Assembly (NCBI RefSeq): GCF_041380365.1
Contig: NZ_CP159981.1
Location: 248,001 to 312,000 of the forward strand
Source of the DNA: Buchananella sp. 14KM1171
GTDB lineage: Bacteria; Actinomycetota; Actinomycetes; Actinomycetales; Actinomycetaceae
Direction of reading: 5' to 3'
Length of the DNA stretch: 64,000 bases
Translations under genes and position numbers: made by a program
Notes under the pieces: generated by a model
Databases searched by the model: none
The model's input: only the letters and a program-made list of their open reading frames with translations
What the model was told of the DNA's origin: nothing
Shown: positions 11,569 through 18,972 of the stretch, piece after piece
Layout of the letters: the number at the start of each line of letters is the position of its first letter
Position numbering within the stretch: position 1 is the stretch's first letter

Positions 11569-11613
11569 CGGCCGACGCTCCACCCACCACCCGGAATCCG
11601 CGCCGGCCCTCCC
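11569..11613. repeat. 45-bp repeat family, copy 1
   Basis: Begins GGCCGACGCTCCACCC, continues ACCACCCGGAATCCGCGCC and ends GGCCCTCCC. Copies 2 and 3 lie at about 11629 and 11899. Confidence 0.75.
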
Positions 11614-11628
11614 GCGACTACCCGTGCG

Positions 11629-11673
11629 GGCCGACGCTCTACCCACCACCCCGAATCCACACCGGCCCTCCCC
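11629..11673. repeat. 45-bp repeat family, copy 2
   Basis: GGCCGACGCTCTACCC followed by ACCACCCCGAATCCACACC; differs from copy 1 by a few transitions. It lies just before structured repeat 1. Confidence 0.7.
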
Positions 11674-11710
11674 TGACCTGCCCTTCTTTGACCACCCCTC
11701 CCTTGACCAA

Positions 11711-11830
11711 CCCCGAGCGTACAAGCGTGCGCTCGGGGTACATCCGACCGACCGGTGCCACGCCCCCAAGCGGTCACATGTACCCCGTTGCCACATTTGC
11801 GAGCTTGGGGGCCAGAGATAGGCGCAGCGA
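11711..11830 (+). repeat. ~120-bp structured repeat, copy 1
   Basis: Begins with a stem CCCCGAGCGTAC-AAGC-GTGCGCTCGGGG, then GTACAT...ATGTACCCC and CCCCCAAGC...GCTTGGGGG pairings, and ends at CCAGAGATAGGCGCAG. The single change in stem 1 (C to T) keeps a G-U pair in plus-strand RNA but would give A-C on the minus strand. Confidence 0.85.
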
Positions 11831-11898
11831 CCGCACCAGGAGGCGCCAGCGCCCCGTGACAGCCGCCATGCTTGGCCGCCCGGCCTTGCCGCCCGAGG

Positions 11899-11943
11899 TG
11901 GCCGACGCTCCACCCAGCACCCGGAATCCGCGCCAACCCTCCC
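11899..11943. repeat. 45-bp repeat family, copy 3
   Basis: GGCCGACGCTCCACCC followed by AGCACCCGGAATCCGCGCC. It lies just before structured repeat 2, so a 45-bp copy precedes each of the first two long repeats. Confidence 0.7.
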
Positions 11944-11966
11944 CTGACCGGCCCTCCCGTGACCGC

Positions 11967-12092
11967 CCCCGAGCGCACAAGCGTGCGCTCGGGGTACATC
12001 CGACCGACCGGTGCCACGCCCCCAAGCGGTCACATGTACCCCGTTGCCACATTTGCGAGCTTGGGGGCCAGAGATAGGCGCAGCCGCCGCAC
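11967..12092 (+). repeat. ~120-bp structured repeat, copy 2
   Basis: Nearly identical to copy 1, with a perfect stem CCCCGAGCGCAC-AAGC-GTGCGCTCGGGG. The block from the stem through GGCGCAGC is conserved base for base apart from the stem change. Confidence 0.88.
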
Positions 12093-12121
12093 GAAAAGAC
12101 GCTCGCGCCCCGTGGCCACCA

Positions 12122-12245
12122 CCCCGAGCGCACAAGCGTGCGCTCGGGGTACATCCGACCGACCGGTGCCACGGCACCAAGCGGTCACATGTACCCCGTT
12201 GCCACATTTGCGAGCTTGGGGGCCAGAGATAGACGCAGCCGCCGC
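12122..12245 (+). repeat. ~120-bp structured repeat, copy 3
   Basis: Same as copy 2 except GCCCCC is replaced by GGCACC in the middle, shortening one pairing (CCAAGC/GCTTGG is kept) and creating a local GGTGC/GCACC hairpin; AGACGCAGC replaces AGGCGCAGC. It ends about 140 bp before the ABC ATPase start. Confidence 0.88.
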
Positions 12246-12375
12246 GTTAGGAAGCCGCTGGTGGCTTGCGTGCTCGTGGGACCGCAGGCGTGTGGGTTCA
12301 CGCAAGCGCTGCGAGCCTCAGCGGGAGCTGGTGCTCGCCGTAGGTGTTGGCGTGCGCAAGTAGGCCCGCTGCCCT

Positions 12376-12381
12376 TAGGCT
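12376..12381 (+). promoter_or_regulatory. Leaderless -10 hexamer TAGGCT for the ABC transporter operon
   Basis: TAGGCT ends 6 nt before GTG 12388, and there is no properly spaced ribosome site, so the mRNA probably begins at the start codon. Confidence 0.45.
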
Positions 12382-12387
12382 CGAAGG

Positions 12388-13227
12388 GTGGCCACTGCAC
12401 CCGAACTGTCCCTAGCGGCCGCCCCCACGGTCGAGTTCCAGGATCTCGCCGTTTCCTACGGGGGTAGGCCCGTGCTGTCCCAGGTGAACCTGCGCATCGC
12501 TGCGGGCAGCCGGGTGGTGCTGCTCGGCCCCTCGGGCAGCGGCAAGACCACGCTGCTCAAGTGCGTCAACCGCCTGGTCAGCCCGGCGGCGGGTCGGGTG
12601 TTGGTGGACGGGCAGGACGTCGCCGCGCAGGACCCGGTCAAGCTGCGCCGCCGCATCGGCTACGTGATGCAGGCTGGCGGTCTGTTCCCGCACCGCACGG
12701 TGGCCCAGAACATCGCCACGGTTCCGCTGCTGAACGGAATGCCACGCCGCCAGGCAGGCGCCCTGGCGGCCAGGCTCCTGGAGACGGTGGGGCTGGAGGC
12801 GGAGCTGGCCGGGCGCTATCCGGGCCAGCTCTCCGGCGGGCAGCAACAGCGGGTGGGCGTGGCCCGTGCTTTGGCCACGCAGGCGGGCTTGTACCTGATG
12901 GACGAGCCCTTCGGAGCGGTTGACCCGATCAACCGCCGTGCCCTGCAGCAGGAGGTGCTGCGCCTGCACTCGCAGCTGGGGGCCACGATCCTGTTCGTCA
13001 CCCACGACGTGGAGGAGGCCCTGCTGCTGGGCCAGCAGATCGTGGTGCTGAACAAGGACGGCCAGATCGCCCAGGTGGGCAGCGCCAAAGAGCTGCTGGA
13101 GCGCCCGGCCACGCCGTATGTGGCGGACCTGTTGCGGTCGCAGGAGGCCGACCGCGAGCTGCGCGCGGACGCCTCCGGCGCAGTCTTTGACGCCACCGGG
13201 CGCCAGGTTGGGGTCTTACGCCCGTGA
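12388..13227 (+). CDS. Osmoprotectant-type ABC transporter ATP-binding protein
   Basis: 279 residues. Walker A GPSGSGKTT near residue 50, signature LSGGQQQRVGVARAL, Walker B LYLMDEPFGAVDP and H-loop FVTHDVEEAL. The DEPFGAVDPINR wording is typical of glycine-betaine/choline (ProV/OpuCA) ATPases. No CBS domain is seen: the protein stops soon after the nucleotide-binding domain, unlike OpuCA. GTG start; its stop overlaps the next gene (GTGA). First gene of a four-gene importer: ATPase, permease, permease, binding protein. Confidence 0.9.
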   Translation: MATAPELSLAAAPTVEFQDLAVSYGGRPVLSQVNLRIAAGSRVVLLGPSGSGKTTLLKCVNRLVSPAAGRVLVDGQDVAAQDPVKLRRRIGYVMQAGGLFPHRTVAQNIATVPLLNGMPRRQAGALAARLLETVGLEAELAGRYPGQLSGGQQQRVGVARALATQAGLYLMDEPFGAVDPINRRALQQEVLRLHSQLGATILFVTHDVEEALLLGQQIVVLNKDGQIAQVGSAKELLERPATPYVADLLRSQEADRELRADASGAVFDATGRQVGVLRP

Positions 13228-13877
13228 AGTGGATAGCCGCCAACACCTCGGTCATGTGGCACTACCTGCAGGTGCACGTGGCGTTGAGCCTGCCGGCGCT
13301 GCTGCTGGCCGTGGCGGTGTGCCTGCCGCTGGGCTGGTGGGCTGCCCGCCACCCGCGTTGGGGAAGGCTGGTGACCGAGTTCACGGGCCTGTGGTACGCG
13401 ATCCCGGCGCTGCCGCTGCTGGTGGCCATCCCCTTGCTTTTCCGCGTCCGGCTGCGCGACCCGCTCACGCTGGTCATCATGCTGACGATCTACGCGATCG
13501 CCCTTTTGCTGCGTTCCACCGCCGATGCGTTTGGCAGCGTCGAGCCCGCCCAGCTGGAGGCGGCCCGCGCCACCGGTCACGGCCGTCTGGCCACCTTTTT
13601 GCGGGTGGAGCTGCCGCTGGCTTTGCCGGTGGCGCTTGCCGGGGTGCGGGTGGCGGCGATGAGCACGATCGGCCTGACCACGATCGGTGCCCTTGTGGGG
13701 ATCCCCTCCCTGGGTTCCCTGTTTACCGACGGCTTTCAGCGCGGCATCGCCGGTGAGCTCTGGGCGGGCGTGATCCTCACCTTGGCGTTGGCCGGCGCGG
13801 TGGACCTGGCGCTGATCTGGCTGGGCCGCCGACTTGCCCCGTGGCGCCGCGCCACCACCGGGAGGGCCGGGGCGTGA
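13224..13877 (+). CDS. Osmoprotectant-type ABC transporter permease
   Basis: 217 residues with about five to six membrane segments. The EAA-type coupling loop is QLEAARATGHGRLATFLRVELPLALP. GTG at 13224 overlaps the ATPase stop, and its own stop overlaps the next permease. ProW/OpuCB-like; together with the second permease it would form the membrane channel. Confidence 0.88.
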   Translation: MKWIAANTSVMWHYLQVHVALSLPALLLAVAVCLPLGWWAARHPRWGRLVTEFTGLWYAIPALPLLVAIPLLFRVRLRDPLTLVIMLTIYAIALLLRSTADAFGSVEPAQLEAARATGHGRLATFLRVELPLALPVALAGVRVAAMSTIGLTTIGALVGIPSLGSLFTDGFQRGIAGELWAGVILTLALAGAVDLALIWLGRRLAPWRRATTGRAGA

Positions 13878-14614
13878 ACACACTGAAGTCCGTACTGGCC
13901 TGGCTGCTGGAGCCCACCAACTGGTTGGGACCGGCGGGCATCCTGGCCCGATTGGGTGAGCACGTGGTGCTCAGCGTCGCTGTCCTGGCCGTGGTGGTGG
14001 CGCTGGCCGTGCCATTGGGGGCGTGGGTGGGTCACACCCGGCGCGGGCAGACGTGGCTGGCGGCCCTGACTAACGTCTCTCGCGCCCTGCCCACGCTGGG
14101 ACTGGTTTCGCTGTGTGCCCTCTGGCTGGGGATCGGGCTGCGGGCGCCCTTTATCGCGTTGGCCGCGCTGGCGCTGCCCTCGGTGCTGCTGGCCACCGCC
14201 GCCGGCACCGCCGCGGTCAGCCCGGTGGTGGTTGAGGCCGCCCGCGCGCTGGGGCACACCCCCTTGCAGGTGTGGTGGCGGGTGGAGCTGCCGCTGTCCC
14301 TACCGGTTTTGCTGGGTGGCATTCGCAACGCCGCCCTGCAAGTGGTGGCCACCGCTACGATCGCGGCCTACGTGGCCGACGTCGGCCTCGGACGCTTCAT
14401 TTTCACCGGCCTGAAGACCCACGACTACGCCCAGATGGCCGGTGGCTCGCTGCTGCTGATCGCCCTGGCCCTGGTGACGGGCGCGGTCCTCTCCTTGCTG
14501 TCCTGGCCGGTCTCCCGCTGGGCCGGCGCGGCCGCCAGGGCGGGCAAGGCCGACGCGGCCCGCCCAGCCTCGGCGCAGCGCCCAGCCACGCCGGGGCGTC
14601 GGGCAGACGTATGA
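13874..14614 (+). CDS. Osmoprotectant-type ABC transporter permease, second subunit
   Basis: 246 residues, about six membrane segments, coupling loop VVEAARALGHTPLQVWWRVE, and the family stretch ATATIAAYVADVGLGRFIFTG. GTG at 13874 overlaps the first permease stop (GTGA), chosen over an in-frame upstream ATG at 13841 that lies inside the previous gene. The basic Ala/Arg-rich tail after about residue 220 is probably cytoplasmic. Confidence 0.88.
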   Translation: MNTLKSVLAWLLEPTNWLGPAGILARLGEHVVLSVAVLAVVVALAVPLGAWVGHTRRGQTWLAALTNVSRALPTLGLVSLCALWLGIGLRAPFIALAALALPSVLLATAAGTAAVSPVVVEAARALGHTPLQVWWRVELPLSLPVLLGGIRNAALQVVATATIAAYVADVGLGRFIFTGLKTHDYAQMAGGSLLLIALALVTGAVLSLLSWPVSRWAGAAARAGKADAARPASAQRPATPGRRADV

Positions 14615-14630
14615 ACGGAAGGTTGCAGGT

Positions 14631-15530
14631 ATGAGCAGGCTGCGGGCGCTGGTGTTTGCCACCGCATTGAGCGTGGGCCTGGGCGGTTGCGCCCTGGCGG
14701 ACCCGCTGGCGCCCGTGCCGGATGACTCGGACGCGATCGTGGTGGGCTCCCAGGATTACTACTCAAACGAGATCGTGGCGGAGATCTGGGCGCAGAGCCT
14801 GGAGGGGGCGGGCTTCACCGTGCGGCGCGAGTTCCGCATCGGCCAGCGGGAGGTGTACCTGCCGGAGGTGGAGGCGGGGGCGATCGAGCTGTTCCCGGAG
14901 TACAACGGGCCGCTGCTGCAGGCCTGGGATCCGGCCACCACCGCGCGCACCCCGGCAGAGGTCGAGGCGCAGCTGCGCCTGCAACTGCCGGCCGGGCTGC
15001 GGCTGCTGCCTGCCGCTCCCGCAGCCGACCAGGACTCCTACGTGGTCACCACGGAGTTGGCGCGCGCCCACGGCTTGGAGCAGATCGCTGACCTGGCGCG
15101 GCTGCCTGCCCCGGTGACGCTGGGGGCCAACTCTGAGGCGGTGGCGCGCCCGCACGGACCTGCCGGGCTGGCGCGCACCTACGGCGTGGAGGCAACCCTG
15201 ACCCCGATCGAGGACTCCGGCGGCCCGCTCACGCTCAAGGCTTTGCGCGACGGCGACATCCAGGTGGCCGTGCTGTACACCGCCAATCCGGCCCTAGCGG
15301 ACCCGACCCTCACCACCCTGGCCGATCCGAAGGGGCTGTTCCTGGCGGCCAACGTGGTTCCCCTGGCACGCCACGACCTGCCTGAGCAGGCCGTGGCCGT
15401 GATCAACGCCGTGAACGAGCGCCTGACCACTGCGGAGCTGTTGGAGCTCAACAAGCGCAGCGTGGACACGCAGGCCCCCGCCGCGCAGATAGCGGAGCAG
15501 TGGCTTGCCCAACAGGGCCTAGCGCCCTAG
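14631..15530 (+). CDS. Osmoprotectant-type ABC transporter substrate-binding lipoprotein
   Basis: 299 residues. Lipoprotein signal: MSRLRALVFATALSVGLGGC with Cys at residue 20 for lipid attachment. The mature part has VVGSQDYYSNEIVAEIWAQS and IELFPEYNGPLLQAW, typical of OpuCC/OsmF-like QAT-family binding proteins for glycine betaine, choline or carnitine. The exact ligand is not readable. Last gene of the importer; a strong hairpin follows at 15611. Confidence 0.87.
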   Translation: MSRLRALVFATALSVGLGGCALADPLAPVPDDSDAIVVGSQDYYSNEIVAEIWAQSLEGAGFTVRREFRIGQREVYLPEVEAGAIELFPEYNGPLLQAWDPATTARTPAEVEAQLRLQLPAGLRLLPAAPAADQDSYVVTTELARAHGLEQIADLARLPAPVTLGANSEAVARPHGPAGLARTYGVEATLTPIEDSGGPLTLKALRDGDIQVAVLYTANPALADPTLTTLADPKGLFLAANVVPLARHDLPEQAVAVINAVNERLTTAELLELNKRSVDTQAPAAQIAEQWLAQQGLAP

Positions 15531-15532
15531 GC

Positions 15533-15590
15533 GCCTCGCCCCAGCCACCTCGACCCAGCCGCCTCGACCCAGTCACCTCGACCCAGCCAC
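15533..15590. repeat. ~14-bp short tandem repeat after the ABC operon
   Basis: Four imperfect units of the type CACCTCGACCCAGC (the first reads GCCTCGCCCCAGC) lie directly downstream of the binding-protein stop. Confidence 0.6.
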
Positions 15591-15610
15591 CGTTGCCCGG
15601 AATACGAGGC

Positions 15611-15639
15611 GGGGGCTCGCGCCACCGGCGCGAGCCCCC
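15611..15639. terminator. Bidirectional hairpin between convergent genes
   Basis: Perfect 13-bp stem GGGGGCTCGCGCC / GGCGCGAGCCCCC with loop ACC, between the binding-protein gene and the convergent surface-protein gene. Confidence 0.8.
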
Positions 15640-15673
15640 TACCTGTGTGCCTGCGGTCAGGGACCGCTCAGGC

Positions 15674-17374
15674 TCACTTGGACCTGTTTCGGCGCACCAG
15701 GATGAGCAGCACACCGCCGGCCAGCAGCGCAACAGCGATGCTGCCCACCACGATCGCGTCGCTTCCGGTGCGGGCCAGGCTGGTGCCCTTCGCGAACTTC
15801 CCGTCCTTGCCCTTTGGGTGGCTAGAGGCGCTCACGCCGGGGGAAGCCGTGGCCGTCTCGCTCGGCTTGACCGTGGCCGTCTCGCTCGGCTTGACCGTGG
15901 CCGTCTCGCTCGGCTTGACCGTGGCCGTCTCGCTCGGTGTCGCCGAGGGCTGAGGCACGATGTCCTTGTACTCGTTGACGATCTCCGCGATCACAGTTTC
16001 TCCGGCCACGACCGTCACTGTCGGCATCTTGGGCTGGATCAGCGTGTAGCCGGGGATCTGCGCGTCGTCCAGATCTTCTGTGAGCGTGCACTGCATCCCC
16101 GCCGGGACGGGGATCCGAATGTGCAGCAGCCCAGGAGGCATACGCACGCTGGCGGAGAGGTCCCCACACTTCAGTTTGACAAGGAAATCCCTCGCTCTCG
16201 TGCTGGGACCGCCCAGGACGGTCTTCTTTAGCTGTACAAAGCCGTACTGGTTGGTGAACGTGTTTTCAAATTCCACCAGTGTGGTCTTGCCCGCCTCAAT
16301 CGTCACGGTCTGCGGCGGCGGCGGTACGGCCAGAAAGCCGTCGACCGGTTTGGTGAAGAACTCCTTAACCACACACTTGGTGCCGGCCGGGAGGTTGTAG
16401 CCCACCGGCACGGGAACCCCGTCCCCCTTAACCTCGACTTCAAGGACGACCTGCCCGCACACCACCGCGAATCCGTATTCGGCATTGACGGCCCCCGCCG
16501 GGCCACCAGAGACGGTCTTCTTCACCTCCAGCGTGCCAAACTGGTCGGTGTACTTGTTCGTGAAGGTAACAACCGGCGTCTCGCCCGCCTTGATGACTAG
16601 GGATTGCTGGCCGGTGAATTCAACGGCATAGCCCGGAAGTTGGGCCTTGTCCTCCCACTCCCACACCCAGCAGTTGGAGCCGACCGGGAAGCTGCCACCG
16701 ATGCCTACCGGCACCCCATCGCCCTTCACCTTGTTCTGGTTCCAATACTTAGTCTCGCCCCCCGGCGTGTTGCAGACCGCGCCGATCTTGAAGTTGTGGG
16801 TCGCGGCCGATGCCGGCCCGCCCTCCACCACCACCTTCACCTGGAAGGTACTCTCCTCCGGGGTGTTGAGTGCAACTGCCGGTGGCGCCTGCTCGGCAGG
16901 GGCGCTCACCTGCGCGGTTACCTCCGCCTGAGCGCTCGGCTTCTCAGAGGCGGAGGGGGAGATCGCCGGGGCATCCTCCGCGACCGTTGCCTCATCCGTG
17001 GCTTGTGGAATGCTGGGCGTCAGCGTGCTGCTGCCACCCTCCGCAGCTGCGGCTTCCCCAGCAGCAGGCTCCTCCGAGGCAGCAGACTCAAGGGCCTCGG
17101 CCGCGCTCTCGCTCGCCGCTACGTCAGCGACACCGGTAGCCGAGCCTTCACCGCCACCAGCGCCCATCTCCTTGCTGCTCTCGGGAAGCGCGGTGAGCTC
17201 GGCCTCAGCCGGGGCCAGAGTCCCCTGCGCCCCCGGCGCGTCATCTAGCTCAGCGGCGTTGGCGGTCATGCCAACGGCAGCGGCACCGGCTAGCGCCACC
17301 GCTGCGGTCGCTGCCAGGGCTGTGAGCTTTTGCGCCCACGGCAACCCCGTCACTCCAAAATTTCCCGGCCTCAT
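15674..17374 (-). CDS. Sortase-anchored surface protein with DUF5979-type repeats (LAxTG signal)
   Basis: 566 residues. A signal peptide with hydrophobic core ALAATAAVALAGAAAVGMTA comes first, then an Ala/Glu/Ser-rich stalk to about residue 190. Three ~95-residue beta-rich repeats follow, each opening like VVEGGPASAATHNF, VSGGPAGAVNAEYGF or VLGGPSTRARDFLV and closing like FTNKYTDQFGTLEVKK, as in DUF5979 pilin/adhesin-like domains. Next comes a tandem VKPSETAT linker and the sorting signal LARTG, a hydrophobic helix and RRNRSK. LAxTG suits class E sortases. The start is ATG 17374 because GAGGAGA lies upstream; an ATG at 17407 lacks a site. Confidence 0.88.
   Translation of the reverse strand: MRPGNFGVTGLPWAQKLTALAATAAVALAGAAAVGMTANAAELDDAPGAQGTLAPAEAELTALPESSKEMGAGGGEGSATGVADVAASESAAEALESAASEEPAAGEAAAAEGGSSTLTPSIPQATDEATVAEDAPAISPSASEKPSAQAEVTAQVSAPAEQAPPAVALNTPEESTFQVKVVVEGGPASAATHNFKIGAVCNTPGGETKYWNQNKVKGDGVPVGIGGSFPVGSNCWVWEWEDKAQLPGYAVEFTGQQSLVIKAGETPVVTFTNKYTDQFGTLEVKKTVSGGPAGAVNAEYGFAVVCGQVVLEVEVKGDGVPVPVGYNLPAGTKCVVKEFFTKPVDGFLAVPPPPQTVTIEAGKTTLVEFENTFTNQYGFVQLKKTVLGGPSTRARDFLVKLKCGDLSASVRMPPGLLHIRIPVPAGMQCTLTEDLDDAQIPGYTLIQPKMPTVTVVAGETVIAEIVNEYKDIVPQPSATPSETATVKPSETATVKPSETATVKPSETATASPGVSASSHPKGKDGKFAKGTSLARTGSDAIVVGSIAVALLAGGVLLILVRRNRSK
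15846..15941 (-). repeat. 24-bp in-frame tandem repeat, four copies
   Basis: Unit ACCGTGGCCGTCTCGCTCGG plus CTTG, four head-to-tail copies (the last diverges), encoding VKPSETAT in the cell-wall linker. Nearly identical copies suggest recent slippage and length variation. Confidence 0.9.
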
Positions 17375-17725
17375 GTTCCGTCTCCTCATCGGCGTAGCCC
17401 ACACCAAACACCAAATATGTGTGAGTTAGGCCAATCGTAACCTTGATCTGTACGCCGTAGGGTGAACCCGCCCTCCTTGGCTGGCGCGATTCCACGAGGC
17501 GTGATCGACGCTGCCCCTGCGGACGACCGAAGCTCGTGGACAAAAGGCGCGGCAGGGTGCGGTTTGCCCCAGAACCGGGCGCGTCAGCCGCTGCAGAAAG
17601 AACGTGTCCGGACGGGAATTCGCCGCGCGTTTTGGGATTCTCCGGCGCTTTGCCCACAACCGGTTCTGCTCAGTCTTTGCCTGGATATAGCAAAAGAGCG
17701 ACGCCCTCTTGCGTCGCTCTCACCG
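17375..17725. other. Intergenic region upstream of the surface-protein gene
   Basis: About 320 bp of non-coding sequence between the surface-protein start and the tRNA-Val terminator. It holds the GAGGAGA ribosome site next to the start and the terminator hairpin at 17695. I see no gene or clear promoter consensus in the rest. Confidence 0.5.
17695..17720 (-). terminator. Rho-independent terminator of the Gly-Val tRNA pair
   Basis: Stem AGAGCGACGC / GCGTCGCTCT (10 bp) with loop CCTCTT, followed on the minus strand by TTTGC, 6 nt after the tRNA-Val 3' end. Confidence 0.8.
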
Positions 17726-17797
17726 TGGGCGATACTGGGTTCGAACCAGTGACCTCTTCCGTGTCAAGGAAGCGCGCTACCACTGCGCCAATCGCCC
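17726..17797 (-). tRNA. tRNA-Val (anticodon GAC)
   Basis: 72 nt. Acceptor GGGCGAT/ATCGCCC, anticodon arm CTTCC-TTGACAC-GGAAG and T-arm with GGTTCGAACC. CCA is not encoded. It differs from the Val-CAC gene at 20659 essentially by the anticodon and one compensated anticodon-stem pair. Confidence 0.96.
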
Positions 17798-17798
17798 G

Positions 17799-17871
17799 AG
17801 CGGATGACGGGACTCGAACCCGCGACCCTCACCTTGGCAAGGTGATGCTCTACCAACTGAGCTACATCCGC
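17799..17871 (-). tRNA. tRNA-Gly (anticodon GCC), copy 1
   Basis: 73 nt. Acceptor GCGGATG, D-arm GCTCAGTTGGTAGAGC, anticodon loop TTGCCAA, T-loop GGTTCGAGTCC. CCA not encoded. One base separates it from the downstream tRNA-Val, so they share a transcript. Identical to the copy at 20493. Confidence 0.97.
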
Positions 17872-18123
17872 GTTTGTTACCTCGTCGGCAACGAGAAGAA
17901 ACCTTAACAGCACCTCGGCCGAAAAACGAAATCGAACGGGTGTGACGCTCGCCCCACCCTGCGCTGGGGCGCCACCTCTACCCGCCGCCAAGGACAGAAA
18001 TCGGCGCGATTTCACGGCATGGCACGTGGACGACGTCGGCCACCCGCCCCACTTCGCCCTGCCGCCGCCACGCGCAGAGGGCAGAATCGGGCCAACAGGT
18101 AGCCACTTCCACGGGAGCTGAAC

Positions 18124-18756
18124 ATGGCAAATTGGGACGAACGTTACGCAGAGGCGATCCGCAGCGGGCGCAGGCTCTTTCCCGCCCACGCCTCGCTGGG
18201 GGTGGTGGCGGCCCTGGACATGCTGGAAAAGCTATCGCCCGCGCCGGCCGGGGCTCCCACCGCGATCGACGTGGGGGCCGGGGAGGGGCGCCACGCGCGC
18301 GAGCTGACCGGGCGGGGATACGTGGTGACGGCGCTGGAGGGCTCTGCGGTCGCGGTCGAGGCGGCACTGGGCAGGCCGGAGCCGGGCATCTCGTGGGTGG
18401 CCGGCGACGCGGGCCACTGGCGCCCCGCCGCCGCAGTGGACCTGGTGCTGGCCGCCTACCTGCACTCCCCCGACTTCCACGTCTCCTCGGTCCTGGGCAA
18501 CATGACCACCTGGCTGCGGCCGGGCGGGCAGCTAGTGCTGGTGGGTCACGCTGTGCGAAACCTCACTCGCGACGTGCCCGGACCCAAGAATCCCGCGATG
18601 CTGTGGGAGCCCACCCAACTGGCCGGAGAGCTGGCCCGGCTGGGCTACCGGATCGACTTCGCCGGCCACATTGACCGGGTCAAGGTGCGCCCCAAGCGCT
18701 CCCGCGCCCGCCAGGACGTCTCCAGCGACGCGGTGGTGCTGGCCACACTGCGCTAA
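18124..18756 (+). CDS. Class I SAM-dependent methyltransferase (TehB-like)
   Basis: 210 residues. Motif I is AIDVGAGEGRHARELTGRGY (residues ~46-65), followed by TALEGSAVAVEAA, SWVAGDAGHW and LRPGGQLVLVGH. It begins MANWDERYAEAI, as in tellurite-resistance/thiopurine-like small methyltransferases; the substrate is unknown. ATG with GGGAG upstream. It sits inside the tRNA cluster, between the Gly-Val pair and the IS element. Confidence 0.82.
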   Translation: MANWDERYAEAIRSGRRLFPAHASLGVVAALDMLEKLSPAPAGAPTAIDVGAGEGRHARELTGRGYVVTALEGSAVAVEAALGRPEPGISWVAGDAGHWRPAAAVDLVLAAYLHSPDFHVSSVLGNMTTWLRPGGQLVLVGHAVRNLTRDVPGPKNPAMLWEPTQLAGELARLGYRIDFAGHIDRVKVRPKRSRARQDVSSDAVVLATLR

Positions 18757-18890
18757 GCGGGCCACCGCCGGCCAGGCCGCGCCACCGGAATGCTGCCCCG
18801 CCGGCGCACTACTCGCCGGCACCTAGGACCGTCGGCACCGAGCCCGCTCAGCCACGCCGAGCGGCGCTGGGCCGCGCCGAGCCAAGCCGA

Positions 18891-18923
18891 TGGGCTCCGA
18901 CGGACTCCGACGGACTCCAACGA
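18891..18923. repeat. 10-bp tandem repeat beside the IS insertion site
   Basis: Three units of the form GGCTCCGAC/GGACTCCGAC/GGACTCCAAC lie just left of the IS target site. Confidence 0.6.
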
Positions 18924-18972
18924 GCCCCGGGTTATAGGACAAAATGTGTTGCTCTGGGGTGGGTGGGGTTGC

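Noticed and set aside
11711-12245. CRISPR array
   Set aside because: Repeats are ~120 bp, only three, with spacers of unequal length, and no cas genes are nearby.
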